Shown: positions 1 to 7,820, numbered from the stretch's first letter. The stretch is DNA of 9,141 nucleotides from Gammaproteobacteria bacterium (GCA_020445165.1 JAGRHE010000110.1:1-9141), one strand, 5' to 3'. Numbers and translations: made by a program. Notes: a model not told the origin generated them from the letters alone.

Positions 1-3000
1 CTCCTCGTCGCTGAACTTGCGCCAGTCAAAATAGGTGAAGAACTCGTCGTGCTCGGCCGGGTTGTAACCGCCGTTCAGCTCGATCTCGGCGCGGCGCACG
101 GCCTTGAAGCCATCGGCCATCTTGGCCATGTGGCCCTGGAAAACGCCCATTGATACCGATGGCGAGTCCTGGAACAGGTGGTTCGCCCACGGGAAGGGGT
201 AGGGGTTGTAGGGGTAGGTCGAGCCCCACACCGAGGTGCAGCCGGTCGCGTTGATGATGCCCATCTCGGCGCGGCCGCGGTGCAGCTGGCCGTCGGTGTA
301 CAGCCATTTCAGGTGGCGCAGGTCGTTGAGCAGTCGGGTGTTGCGTTGCAGCCACTCGGTGTCGACGGGCTCGCTGGCACCGGCCTGGTCGAGTTCGCCC
401 GACAGCTCGGCGAGGCTCAGGTCGCCCGACTGGTGGCGCGCAATGACCTGGTCGATTGCCACGTCGTTGGACAGGTCGATACCCTCGGCCAGGCGCAGGC
501 GGATGTGCTGATCGAGTTTTCCGATCAGCTCGTCGAGGTGTTCGACGAAGCGCTTGACGCGCGGCTGCATCAGCGCCGTGACCACCGACGTGAACAGGTG
601 GATCGAGGTCTTCTCACCGCAGCCTACGCACGAGCCATCGCCGCAGGTGAGCGAGCCGTAGTTCTTCTTGTCCAGCAGCAGGGTCTCGAGGGCACCGATG
701 CGCTCGTCGAGGTCGTCGATGCGGATGTATTCGGGTCTTGTAGTCGGCAGGTCGAGCCAGAAATCCCAGTCGCGGCGCAGCTTATCAATCGATTCGGCGG
801 TCTGTTCGGTCGGCACCAGCGCGTCGTCGTTGCAGACGTCGACGCACTCCATGCAGCCCTTGCAGGTATAGGGGTTGATCGTGACCGAGAACAGGCCGCC
901 GCTGTTGGCGTTCTTCTTCTCGCGGTTCACGTAATACGGCTTGGTCGAGGCGAAATGGAAATCGCCGATGGTCTGCATGAACCAGCCAAATTCCTCTTCG
1001 AGGCGCGCGCGGTCGTTGCCTTCGAGCGTGGACGCGGCCAGCGTTTCGAGTACGGCCTTGTCCAGGCATGCATTCACATTGGCGTGATCGCCCTGCGGGT
1101 TGATCAGTGCACGCAGGCGCTTTTCAACATCGCGCACGGAGCGGCGCAGCCACACGGTCGGTTGCTGCTCGCGTTCGACACGGCGGATCGCGGTCTCGAA
1201 GACGTCGGAGATGCTATTGACCAGGCCGGGAATCGCACTGTCGGGACAGACGCTGAAGCAGTCGCCGCACCCGGTGCAGTTCTCGGCGACGTAGCGCGGG
1301 TACTGGAAGCGGATCTGGGTCATGTCACGGAACACGCTCGACGATGCCGGGATCAGGCTCAGGCCGATATACGGGTCGGCCAGGTTCTGCTCGCCCCGGC
1401 CGGTGGCGTAGAAACTGCCGGTTTGGTCCCAGAAGCGATGGATATCGCTGATGCCGCCATTCGCTTCGGGTAGTTGCTTGAGCATCACCGGCAGGCTGAT
1501 GGTTCCGCGCTTTACTTCGCCGATCGTCGTGTCCAGCGTCTTGTCGGTGATCTCACGTACCTCGTCGAAGCCGCGCTGAACAACGCGCAGGTTGTCCTGC
1601 ACGATGCGCTCGCCCTTGGCGCCGAACTTGTGGCGCAGCTGGCGATCGATCGCCTCGAACAGGCCCTGCTCGTCGAGTTGGTTCTGCTGCATCACCGGCG
1701 AGGTTGCGAAGAACGCACCCTGGAAGGCGTTGCCCTGCATCCGGAACTGCAGGTCGGGGTTGGTCGCCTCTTCACGCGCGATCTTGAAGCCATCGAGACA
1801 GAACACGCGGATGTCGTTGTCGACGATGAACTGGCGTGCCTGGCGCGGAAAGCTGTTCCATACCGCAGAAAGATCGTCCAGGCCGTTCTGGATGATGAAC
1901 ACGCCACCTTTTTTCAGGCCGTGCAGCGGGTTCGAGTGGCTGAACACGTTCGGGTCCGGCGACATCGAGACGTCGACGAAGTGGTATTCGCAGTTGAGCC
2001 GGATCGGCTCGGGTGCCGCCGACAGGTAGTAGGTGGTCGGCTGGCCCTTCTTCTCGGAGCCGTACTTGGGATTGGCCTTGATGTCGTAGCCGAGCAGGTC
2101 GAACAGGGTCATCGCCAGGTTCTTGCCGGTCGTGATCGCGCCCCAGCCGCCGACCGAGTGCATGCGCACCGTGATCGACCCGGGCGGGGTCAGGTCAGGG
2201 TTCTCGCTGCCGTGAATGGCCAGCTCGCGCAGCTGCGGGTAGCCGTCGAGCAGGCGCTGCTGATGGATCTCCTGCTTGGGGCTGGCGGCCTGTTCGTGAA
2301 TAAAGTCGACCGACAGGTAATAAAATGGACGATGTGCGCCATCCGGCAGCATGTTCTCGATCGCAGCGACCAGCGCCTCGGGCTGCAGGTCGCGGCTGCC
2401 CAGGCCATAGCAGCCCGAGTACAGGCGCGGCATCTCGCCGGAATCGAAGGAGGCGTAGTCAGGGTAGGGTTTGTTCTTGCCGGCGATGTGGTTCTCGACA
2501 CACTTGAACAGTGCCGCGCGCACCTCGCGGATCAACGGCAGATCCTCGGCCATCGGCTGGTCGGTGCGCTCGAGCACGGCGACACCCTTGCGGCCTTTCA
2601 GCATCGTGCCAAGCAGCTCGCCGGGGAACGGCCGGTGCATGGTCATGTCGACGACGCCGACGCGCAGCTTGCGCGTGTCGCGCAGGTAGTCGGCTACCGC
2701 ATGCGCCTGCACGATCATGCTGCCCTGGCCAAGGATTACGTAGTCGGCGTCGTCCAGTCGGTAGCTGTCGACGCGGCGGTAGCGCCGGCCGGTCAGCCCG
2801 TAGAACTCGTCCATGACCTGGTCAGTGATGGCGGCCACATGATCGAAGAAGTACGGTCGCTGGGCGACGACCGACTGCATGTACGAGTCCTGGTTCTCGA
2901 CCGGGCCGGCGAGCATCGGATTGTCGACGTCCCACACCAGTGGGATGCGACGGCGCCTGTCCCCATAAAGCAGTCGTTGCGCGGGCGTTGGGCTGTCGAT

Positions 3001-3636
3001 CATGTCGTCCGGTCGGCCGAGAAACTCGGCAACCAGTTCGCGCTCGGGCACCTGCAGTGGTTCGATCAGGTGGGTGGTCAGGAAGCCGTCCTGGGCGATG
3101 ATGGCCGGGTTCAGCGACAGCTCGGCGATCTTGCGTGCGATCAGGTTCAGATCGGCCGCGCCCTGCGCGTCCTTGGCCATCATCTGGGTGAAGCCTGTGT
3201 CGTCGATGCAATGGTAGTCGTCGTGCCCGGCGTGTACGTTGAGGCTCGACTTGGTGATCGCGCGGCAGCCCATGTTCAGCACGTAGGGCAGGCGCTTGCC
3301 GACCGCCGCATACAGCGATTCGTGCATGTAGGCAATGCCCTGTGCCGACGAGAAGTTACTCGCCCGCAGCCCCGACATCGACATGCCCGCGGTCACCCCT
3401 GCAGCCGCGTGCTCGCCCTCGGGTTCGACGAAGATCAACGGGCGCCCGGAGATATTGATGTGCCCCTTGGCGGTTTCTTCGGCCCAGTACTCACCCATCT
3501 GGGTCGACGGCGTGATTGGGTATGCTCCCGCAGCGTCCGATGATTCGCGCTCGCACATGATTACGGCTGTGTTGCCGTCCATCGCCATGCGTTTGCCCGG
3601 GTACTTGAACTGTTGCGGTGCCTTCTTTCCGAACAT
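1..3636 (-). CDS. Pyruvate:ferredoxin (2-oxoacid:acceptor) oxidoreductase-like protein, 3' end outside window
   Basis: This is a single-chain enzyme of the PFOR/NifJ class, which oxidatively decarboxylates pyruvate or a related 2-oxoacid to acyl-CoA using TPP and passes electrons through [4Fe-4S] clusters to ferredoxin or flavodoxin. The 1212 codons present are uninterrupted. Domains in order: the N-terminal TPP-binding domain with YPITPS at residues 39-44; a transketolase C-terminal-like domain around 325 (VGVVDMTMHRPFP); a gamma domain around 494-511 (GGWGAITTGKNLAM); two ferredoxin motifs at C787/C790/C793/C797 and C925/C928/C931/C935; then the C-terminal TPP domain with C1003-x2-C1006-G-E and NATGC at C1133. 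The GDG-type Mg-TPP motif is not reached, so the protein must be well above the usual length of about 1170 residues. The ATG at 3636 is preceded by AGGGGA at a suitable distance. The gene follows an RnfB-like gene on the same strand. Family is certain; the exact 2-oxoacid substrate is not. Confidence 0.93.
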   Translation of the reverse strand, partial: MFGKKAPQQFKYPGKRMAMDGNTAVIMCERESSDAAGAYPITPSTQMGEYWAEETAKGHINISGRPLIFVEPEGEHAAAGVTAGMSMSGLRASNFSSAQGIAYMHESLYAAVGKRLPYVLNMGCRAITKSSLNVHAGHDDYHCIDDTGFTQMMAKDAQGAADLNLIARKIAELSLNPAIIAQDGFLTTHLIEPLQVPERELVAEFLGRPDDMIDSPTPAQRLLYGDRRRRIPLVWDVDNPMLAGPVENQDSYMQSVVAQRPYFFDHVAAITDQVMDEFYGLTGRRYRRVDSYRLDDADYVILGQGSMIVQAHAVADYLRDTRKLRVGVVDMTMHRPFPGELLGTMLKGRKGVAVLERTDQPMAEDLPLIREVRAALFKCVENHIAGKNKPYPDYASFDSGEMPRLYSGCYGLGSRDLQPEALVAAIENMLPDGAHRPFYYLSVDFIHEQAASPKQEIHQQRLLDGYPQLRELAIHGSENPDLTPPGSITVRMHSVGGWGAITTGKNLAMTLFDLLGYDIKANPKYGSEKKGQPTTYYLSAAPEPIRLNCEYHFVDVSMSPDPNVFSHSNPLHGLKKGGVFIIQNGLDDLSAVWNSFPRQARQFIVDNDIRVFCLDGFKIAREEATNPDLQFRMQGNAFQGAFFATSPVMQQNQLDEQGLFEAIDRQLRHKFGAKGERIVQDNLRVVQRGFDEVREITDKTLDTTIGEVKRGTISLPVMLKQLPEANGGISDIHRFWDQTGSFYATGRGEQNLADPYIGLSLIPASSSVFRDMTQIRFQYPRYVAENCTGCGDCFSVCPDSAIPGLVNSISDVFETAIRRVEREQQPTVWLRRSVRDVEKRLRALINPQGDHANVNACLDKAVLETLAASTLEGNDRARLEEEFGWFMQTIGDFHFASTKPYYVNREKKNANSGGLFSVTINPYTCKGCMECVDVCNDDALVPTEQTAESIDKLRRDWDFWLDLPTTRPEYIRIDDLDERIGALETLLLDKKNYGSLTCGDGSCVGCGEKTSIHLFTSVVTALMQPRVKRFVEHLDELIGKLDQHIRLRLAEGIDLSNDVAIDQVIARHQSGDLSLAELSGELDQAGASEPVDTEWLQRNTRLLNDLRHLKWLYTDGQLHRGRAEMGIINATGCTSVWGSTYPYNPYPFPWANHLFQDSPSVSMGVFQGHMAKMADGFKAVRRAEIELNGGYNPAEHDEFFTYFDWRKFSDEE

Positions 3637-3682
3637 GGTGTTCCCCTACCGATAGATCAATACGTCGTTCTTTTGGGCGTTG

Positions 3683-3699
3683 GGTCGACCCGGTCGACC
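3683..3699. repeat. Tandem palindrome between the RnfB-like and oxidoreductase genes
   Basis: Two perfect copies of the 8-bp palindrome GGTCGACC (3683-3690 and 3692-3699) are separated by one C in the 109-bp gap ahead of the oxidoreductase start. A third palindrome, ACCGCGCGGT, lies at 3732-3741, just after the RnfB-like stop codon. The paired copies can form a hairpin in the transcript or serve as an operator. There is no T-run on the minus strand, so an intrinsic terminator is unlikely. Function is inferred only. Confidence 0.45.
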
Positions 3700-3745
3700 G
3701 ATCCGCCTTGTCCCATTCTCTGCCGTGGATCACCGCGCGGTCTTT

Positions 3746-4624
3746 TCAACCGATCGGTAATGCCCCTTTACGTACAATGCGCTTGGCCTCTCTGCCCCGG
3801 TATGCCCCGCCAACGACGTCATCCAGCCATACGATGGCACCGGTCGGGCAACGTTCGATGGCGATTCGACTGGCCAACGCGTTCTTGCCATAGTCGATCA
3901 CGGCCAGGTCGTTGTGGATCGTGATCAGACCTTCGGGCGCGTCTGCGGCACAGCGCCCGCAACCCGTGCACATGACCTGGCAGTCGGCCTCGGCCTGTTC
4001 GCCTTTCTCGATACTCTTGCATGCGACCCACAGCCGGTGGCTTACCGGGTGAAGGGAAAAAAGGTCACGCGGACAGATCTCGACACAGTCGCCACATGCG
4101 GTGCAGCGTTCGGCATCGACCTCGGGCAGGTCGTGCAGGTTCATAGCCAGCGCATCGAACTCACAGACCCGTGCACAATCACCGAGTCCCAGGCAACCCC
4201 AGGTACAGCCCTTGCCGGCACCACCGACCGCGGCAGCCGCTCGGCAGCTGTCCAGGCCGACGTAGCTGGCATGTCGGCGCGCCACGTTGCTGCCGCCAGC
4301 GCAGGCCAGGCGCGCGACGCGTTTCTCCTGGGCGCCGAGTTCGATTCCGAGGAAATTTGCGATACGTTGATTGGCGTCTTTCGAGTTGACCGTGCACAGG
4401 CCGGGCTGGAGTTCGCCGCTGACCAGCTTTTCCGCGAACGCGCGACAGCCGGCGGTGCCGCAGGAACCGCAATTGGCGCTCGGCAGCATCGCCTCGACGT
4501 CATCGATGCGTGGATCCTCATAGACATACAGGCGCGTGTTTGCGATCGCCAGGATCCCGGCCAGCAGAAGGCCGAGGATCGCCATGAAGGCGATCGCTGT
4601 CAGCAGCCCGGACAGCGAAGCCAT
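3746..4624 (-). CDS. RnfB-like membrane-anchored polyferredoxin
   Basis: This is a 292-residue protein of the RnfB family, the iron-sulfur subunit that in Rnf complexes exchanges electrons with ferredoxin at the cytoplasmic membrane. An N-terminal hydrophobic helix (residues 7-28) acts as a membrane anchor. Next comes the Fe-S domain signature C52-x2-C55-x4-C60-x16-C77. A cysteine-rich RnfB core follows with C108, C127, C140, C144, C150 and C154 (GCLGLGDCARVC). A ferredoxin motif C174/C177/C180/C184 and a last block C215/C219/C222/C225 with C259 in ERCPTGAIVW complete it. The frame is open upstream to 4723, but the ATG at 4624 places the membrane helix at the N-terminus as in RnfB, so it is preferred; its ribosome-binding site is weak. 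No other rnf gene is visible. It lies 109 bp upstream of the PFOR-like gene on the same strand, suggesting that it transfers that enzyme's electrons. It could equally be called an (Fe-S)-binding protein. Confidence 0.85.
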   Translation of the reverse strand: MASLSGLLTAIAFMAILGLLLAGILAIANTRLYVYEDPRIDDVEAMLPSANCGSCGTAGCRAFAEKLVSGELQPGLCTVNSKDANQRIANFLGIELGAQEKRVARLACAGGSNVARRHASYVGLDSCRAAAAVGGAGKGCTWGCLGLGDCARVCEFDALAMNLHDLPEVDAERCTACGDCVEICPRDLFSLHPVSHRLWVACKSIEKGEQAEADCQVMCTGCGRCAADAPEGLITIHNDLAVIDYGKNALASRIAIERCPTGAIVWLDDVVGGAYRGREAKRIVRKGALPIG

Positions 4625-4706
4625 GTGTGGTGCGGTTTCCGTGTCTCGTCCGCCGCCCAATTTTCGCTCGCGATTGCGAAGGGGACTTTCCTCCAGCGGA
4701 GCTGGA

Positions 4707-4721
4707 TGGCACAGGTCTCGC
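4707..4721 (+). promoter_or_regulatory. Possible sigma-54 (-24/-12) promoter
   Basis: The sequence TGGCACAGGTCTCGC has an intact -24 element (TGGCAC) and the exact GG-N10-GC spacing required by RpoN, but the -12 element is TCGC rather than TTGC. It points toward the amylase gene, whose start is about 480 bp away, so the leader would be unusually long. The match may be by chance. Confidence 0.25.
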
Positions 4722-5186
4722 ATCGCAAGGCAAGCCCGAGCTTGCTGGCATACCGTGATGTTCGAGCAGGTTCCATAGTGAAGACCAGCCTACGTCGTTT
4801 CCTGTCGCTGTTTCCTATGCCCGGCAATGATGGTCTTTTTGTCGCGCAGGAGACACCGACGCAGATCAAATCAGCGTGAGGAATGTCAGCAAACAAGGCG
4901 GCGGCATCGCCGCTCGGCGAGATGGCTTAACCTGGATCAACAAGGCCTGCCGTGCGGCAACAATCCGCTGTTCGTGCGTTGGGACTGGTATCCGTCTACA
5001 AACATGCAATGCTTGCTCAATCAAGGATCACCGCATGCAGCGCGTTGCGCATACCAGGGGTGGATTCAAGGGTACAGTGGGCTACTTACTGCACCGGCAC
5101 GGCGAGTCGCATCGATCGGTAATCGAGCCTATCCTTTGTCGATGACACGGGAGCGCTCCGGCGGCGGCTTGCTGTTTGCCTTGCAC

Positions 5187-5192
5187 AAGGAG
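5187..5192 (+). promoter_or_regulatory. Ribosome-binding site deciding the amylase start
   Basis: AAGGAG lies 6 nt before the ATG at 5199. The in-frame ATG at 5193 abuts this site and the one at 5142 lacks a comparable site, so 5199 is the best start. Confidence 0.75.
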
Positions 5193-5198
5193 ATGACG

Positions 5199-7127
5199 AT
5201 GACATTTGCCGATGATGCACTCGGTGCGGATCGTCCGTCTTCGATCCGATCCGTAGACCTTCCACGCCGCGAGACCTATCACCCGTCGCCGGGCGACTGG
5301 CGCAACGAGGTCCTGTACTTCCTTTTGGTTGATCGCTTCAGCGATAACCAGGAACACCTGCGACCACTACTCGATCGCAGCAACCCTGCAGCCGCGCGAC
5401 CGGCCGGTTGGCGTTGGAGCGACTGGGCGACCTCTGGTGGAGACCGCTGGCAGGGCGGCACGCTGCCTGGTGTCACCTCCAAGCTCGACTACCTCAAAGG
5501 GCTCGGCGTGACAGCAATCTGGTTGAGCCCGGTGTTCAAGCAACGTGGTCACCTCGACAGCTTCCATGGCTACGGTATCCAGGATTTTCTGGACGTGGAT
5601 CCCCGGGTCGGCACGCGAGACGATCTCGTGACGCTGGTGCGCGAGGCGCACGGGCGCGGCATGCACGTGATCCTCGATATCATCTTCAACCATTCAGGCG
5701 AGAACTGGACCTATCCGCCGGATACGCCGGGTGGCAAATACCAGCCGCATTACACGCATGGCCGCTACGCGTTCGGCGCCTGGCGCGGGGATAGCGGTCA
5801 GGACGTCGCGCAAATCTCGTCGCCGGAAGATGGCGTGTGGCCGATCGAACTTCAGGAACCCGACAAGTACACGCGCGCCGGCAGTGGCAATCTCGGAGCC
5901 GGTAGTCTCGATCAGGCGCACGCTGAACACAAACGCACCGATTTTCTGACACTGAAGGATTTCGCGCTCGACCATCCAGGGGTTATGTCAGACCTTGCGG
6001 CCTGCTACCAGTACTGGATTGCGCTGACCGACTGCGACGGGTTTCGGATCGACACGCTGAAACACGTGTCGTTCGAGCAAGCCCGTAACTTCTGCGGAGC
6101 GATCAAAGAGTTCGCGCACAACCTGGGCAAGGACGACTTCTTCCTGGTCGGCGAGATCGCTGGCGGAGATTATGGCCAGGATCGCTATCTGGACGTGGTG
6201 GGTCGCAACCTGAATGCCGCGCTCGACATCGGCGAGATGCGTTTGAACCTGAACCAGGTGGCCAAAGGCCTGGCGCATCCCGACAACTATTTCTCCGGCT
6301 TCGACCCCGGTAACGCCACCATGGGGTCGCACCGCGCGATTGGGGAGAAGCACGTCTCAATTCTGGATGACCACGACCACGTGTTCGGCGAAAAGCTGCG
6401 CTTCTCGACGCGGGCAGCATCGCCGCAGCAGGTCGCTGCCGGCGTGGGTATACAGCTTTGTACCTTGGGCATCCCATGCATCTACTACGGTACCGAGCAG
6501 AGCCTCGGTGGACCCGAACGGTCGGAGCAGGTCTGGCTACCGGGCTTCGGCAGCAATGACCGTTACCTGCGCGAGACCCTGTTCGGCGCCATACATCCGC
6601 TGAAGAGTGGCCGCGCCGGCCTGCCGGGCGAAACCGATCGTCTGGACACCACACTGCCAGGGTTCGGCCCGATGGGCACCGTCGGACATCACTGCTTCGA
6701 TGACAAGAGCCCAGCCTATCGACGGATTCAATCCATCGCGCAGGCGAGGGCAGAGTTTCCAGCGTTACGCTTCGGCCGGCAGTATCTGCGGCCTGTCGCA
6801 TTTTTGGGCAGGCCATTTGCCGTATATGCTGGCGGCGAAATCATTGCGTGGTCGCGTATCCTGCACGATGAAGAGATCGTCGTCGTGCTGAATCCGCACG
6901 GAACGGACCGGCGTGGTGCCGATGTCCTGGTGGATGCCACATTGAATCCTCCCGGGACACGAATGACTGTCGTCGCGAGTACCGAGGACGCGGGCGATGA
7001 AGGCTTCCAGGGCATAAATGGAAGCGGCAGTTCGTTGTTGGTGCAGCAGTCGGAAGGCGGCATTCACTATATCGCGATCCGCGACCTTGGCCCGTCGGAG
7101 ATGGTGATTCTTGCGAACAGGGTATGA
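5199..7127 (+). CDS. Alpha-amylase family (GH13) glycosyl hydrolase
   Basis: This is a 642-residue GH13 enzyme expected to hydrolyse or rearrange alpha-glucosidic bonds in glycogen, starch or maltooligosaccharides. It has no signal peptide and is probably cytoplasmic, acting on stored glycogen or imported dextrins. The (beta/alpha)8 barrel starts near residue 35 (NEVLYFLLVDRFSDN) and includes GVTAIWLSPVF. Conserved region I is D160-IIF-N164-H165. Region II is GFRID-TLKH with nucleophile D285. Region III is FLVGE with acid/base E319. Region IV is LDDHD with H392 and transition-state stabiliser D393. All three catalytic carboxylates are present, so it should be active. A long segment of about 165-265 matches a domain B insertion, and the final 100 residues look like the beta-sandwich domain C. 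The frame is open upstream to 4827, but that part is not family-like. The flanking genes do not show a glycogen operon. Exact specificity (amylase, glucanotransferase or trehalose-related) cannot be read from the motifs. Confidence 0.9.
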   Translation: MTFADDALGADRPSSIRSVDLPRRETYHPSPGDWRNEVLYFLLVDRFSDNQEHLRPLLDRSNPAAARPAGWRWSDWATSGGDRWQGGTLPGVTSKLDYLKGLGVTAIWLSPVFKQRGHLDSFHGYGIQDFLDVDPRVGTRDDLVTLVREAHGRGMHVILDIIFNHSGENWTYPPDTPGGKYQPHYTHGRYAFGAWRGDSGQDVAQISSPEDGVWPIELQEPDKYTRAGSGNLGAGSLDQAHAEHKRTDFLTLKDFALDHPGVMSDLAACYQYWIALTDCDGFRIDTLKHVSFEQARNFCGAIKEFAHNLGKDDFFLVGEIAGGDYGQDRYLDVVGRNLNAALDIGEMRLNLNQVAKGLAHPDNYFSGFDPGNATMGSHRAIGEKHVSILDDHDHVFGEKLRFSTRAASPQQVAAGVGIQLCTLGIPCIYYGTEQSLGGPERSEQVWLPGFGSNDRYLRETLFGAIHPLKSGRAGLPGETDRLDTTLPGFGPMGTVGHHCFDDKSPAYRRIQSIAQARAEFPALRFGRQYLRPVAFLGRPFAVYAGGEIIAWSRILHDEEIVVVLNPHGTDRRGADVLVDATLNPPGTRMTVVASTEDAGDEGFQGINGSGSSLLVQQSEGGIHYIAIRDLGPSEMVILANRV

Positions 7128-7152
7128 GCGAGTAAGGCTTGAGATAGAGCCG

Positions 7153-7214
7153 GGAGAGCGTTCCTAGAAAACGGCCACCGATTTCACGCTCTCCACGGTG
7201 TCGCGGAGAAATCG
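7153..7214. repeat. Overlapping inverted repeats downstream of the amylase gene
   Basis: GGAGAGCGT (7153-7161) pairs perfectly with ACGCTCTCC (7186-7194). CCGATTTC (7178-7185) pairs perfectly with GAAATCGG (7207-7214), with an inner TCTCC/GGAGA stem inside. The two hairpins overlap and so are mutually exclusive. They lie 25 bp past the amylase stop, where a terminator would be expected, but no T-run follows either stem on the plus strand. Confidence 0.4.
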
Positions 7215-7600
7215 GGCCAATTTCAACGGCCTGTTAGGCGCGAACTGGCCAGCCCGAATGGCGTCTCGGCAAACTGTGGCGTGCAGCTTTGCCGGCTTGG
7301 CTCTTTCGGCAAGGTTGTTGCCAGTCGTATCGCAATGCCTTCCACCTGGCCCATTCCATCGGCACTGCCGCCCGGCTTCCGAGGGTGCGATGCCATGGCC
7401 GGGACGTGATCCACGCCGCGACTGCAAGAGCACTGTTCTCTCAAACCGACCTTGTCAGATCGATTACGTGGGCCGCCCTGGCGGGACGCGACAGGGTCGT
7501 TGGGCCGCGCACTTTGGCCGCGGTTCACCGCTACTCGATCGACAAGTTGTGGATGCCGCCGATGTCCGTTTCCCGTCAGGCGCGTAGTTGCGCCTCCATG

Positions 7601-7617
7601 TGTCTAATAAATTTACA
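7601..7617. promoter_or_regulatory. Possible activator site upstream of the sigma-54 promoter
   Basis: An AT-rich 17-bp element with TGT...ACA ends and partial dyad symmetry is centred about 100 bp upstream of the predicted transcription start. That is the usual place for the enhancer-binding activator that sigma-54 requires. No activator gene is in the window and the site is inferred from position and composition only. Confidence 0.25.
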
Positions 7618-7681
7618 ATAATCTCCTGATTCACAAGGAAAAAATGCCCTAAACCTTGTCGTAGCAGCACCAAAACCAGGA

Positions 7682-7696
7682 TGGCAAGCTGTTTGC
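7682..7696 (+). promoter_or_regulatory. Sigma-54 (RpoN) promoter of the PEP-CTERM-like gene
   Basis: TGGCAAGCTGTTTGC matches the RpoN consensus TGGCACG-N4-TTGC at all key positions: TGGCA, then exactly 10 bp between GG and GC, and a perfect TTGC followed by T. Only the C at position 6 is changed to A. Transcription would start near 7708, giving a 5' leader of about 113 nt. A 6-bp hairpin (CTTACC/GGTAAG, 7696-7712) overlaps the start site. PEP-CTERM genes are known in several proteobacteria to be controlled by RpoN with the PrsK/PrsR two-component system, which fits this arrangement. Confidence 0.7.
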
Positions 7697-7820
7697 TTAC
7701 CCTGACGGTAAGGGGCGAACAACTGCCCAATAACGCAATGAGAGACCGCGCTTGTTTGCCGTTTCGCCTGACAGCGGACGACCGAAGCCTGGCTCTAGAA
7801 GAAGGACAAGAGGGACGATC

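Larger units (their letters stand above)
4625..5198. other. Divergent intergenic region without a recognisable gene
   Basis: These 574 bp separate the minus-strand RnfB-like gene from the plus-strand amylase gene and must hold promoters for both. Short open frames exist on both strands but their translations resemble no family and none has a good ribosome-binding site. Visible structure is a hairpin GCAAGC-CCGA-GCTTGC at 4730-4745 and a sigma-54-like sequence on the plus strand at 4707-4721. I could not identify a convincing -35/-10 pair for either gene. Confidence 0.5.
7128..7681. other. Intergenic region without a recognisable gene
   Basis: About 550 bp between the amylase gene and the sigma-54 promoter. 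Overlapping open frames of 90-130 codons occur on both strands (for example 7198-7587 plus and 7433-7164 minus), as expected in GC-rich DNA. None resembles a known family or has a clear ribosome-binding site. The right end, from about 7600, turns AT-rich. A decayed gene cannot be excluded. Confidence 0.5.

Noticed and set aside
178..3543. Two long plus-strand open frames (178-1473 and 1474-3543)
   Set aside because: They lie exactly antisense to the continuous oxidoreductase gene. Their translations are Val/Ala/Leu/Arg-rich with no family resemblance, while the opposite strand shows all PFOR motifs in one frame.
3914..4879. Plus-strand open frame of 321 codons
   Set aside because: It is a shadow of the RnfB-like gene on the minus strand, whose cysteine motifs are clearly real.
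4827..5198. Upstream extension of the amylase frame
   Set aside because: The extra 124 residues have no GH13 similarity or signal peptide, and a strong ribosome-binding site sits right before 5199.
6103..6816. Minus-strand open frame of 237 codons inside the amylase gene
   Set aside because: It is an antisense shadow with Arg/Pro/Ser-rich translation and no known motif.
7635..7652. AAGGA followed by the minimal frame ATG CCC TAA, resembling a leader peptide
   Set aside because: It lies upstream of the predicted sigma-54 transcription start, so it would not be in that transcript; most likely chance.
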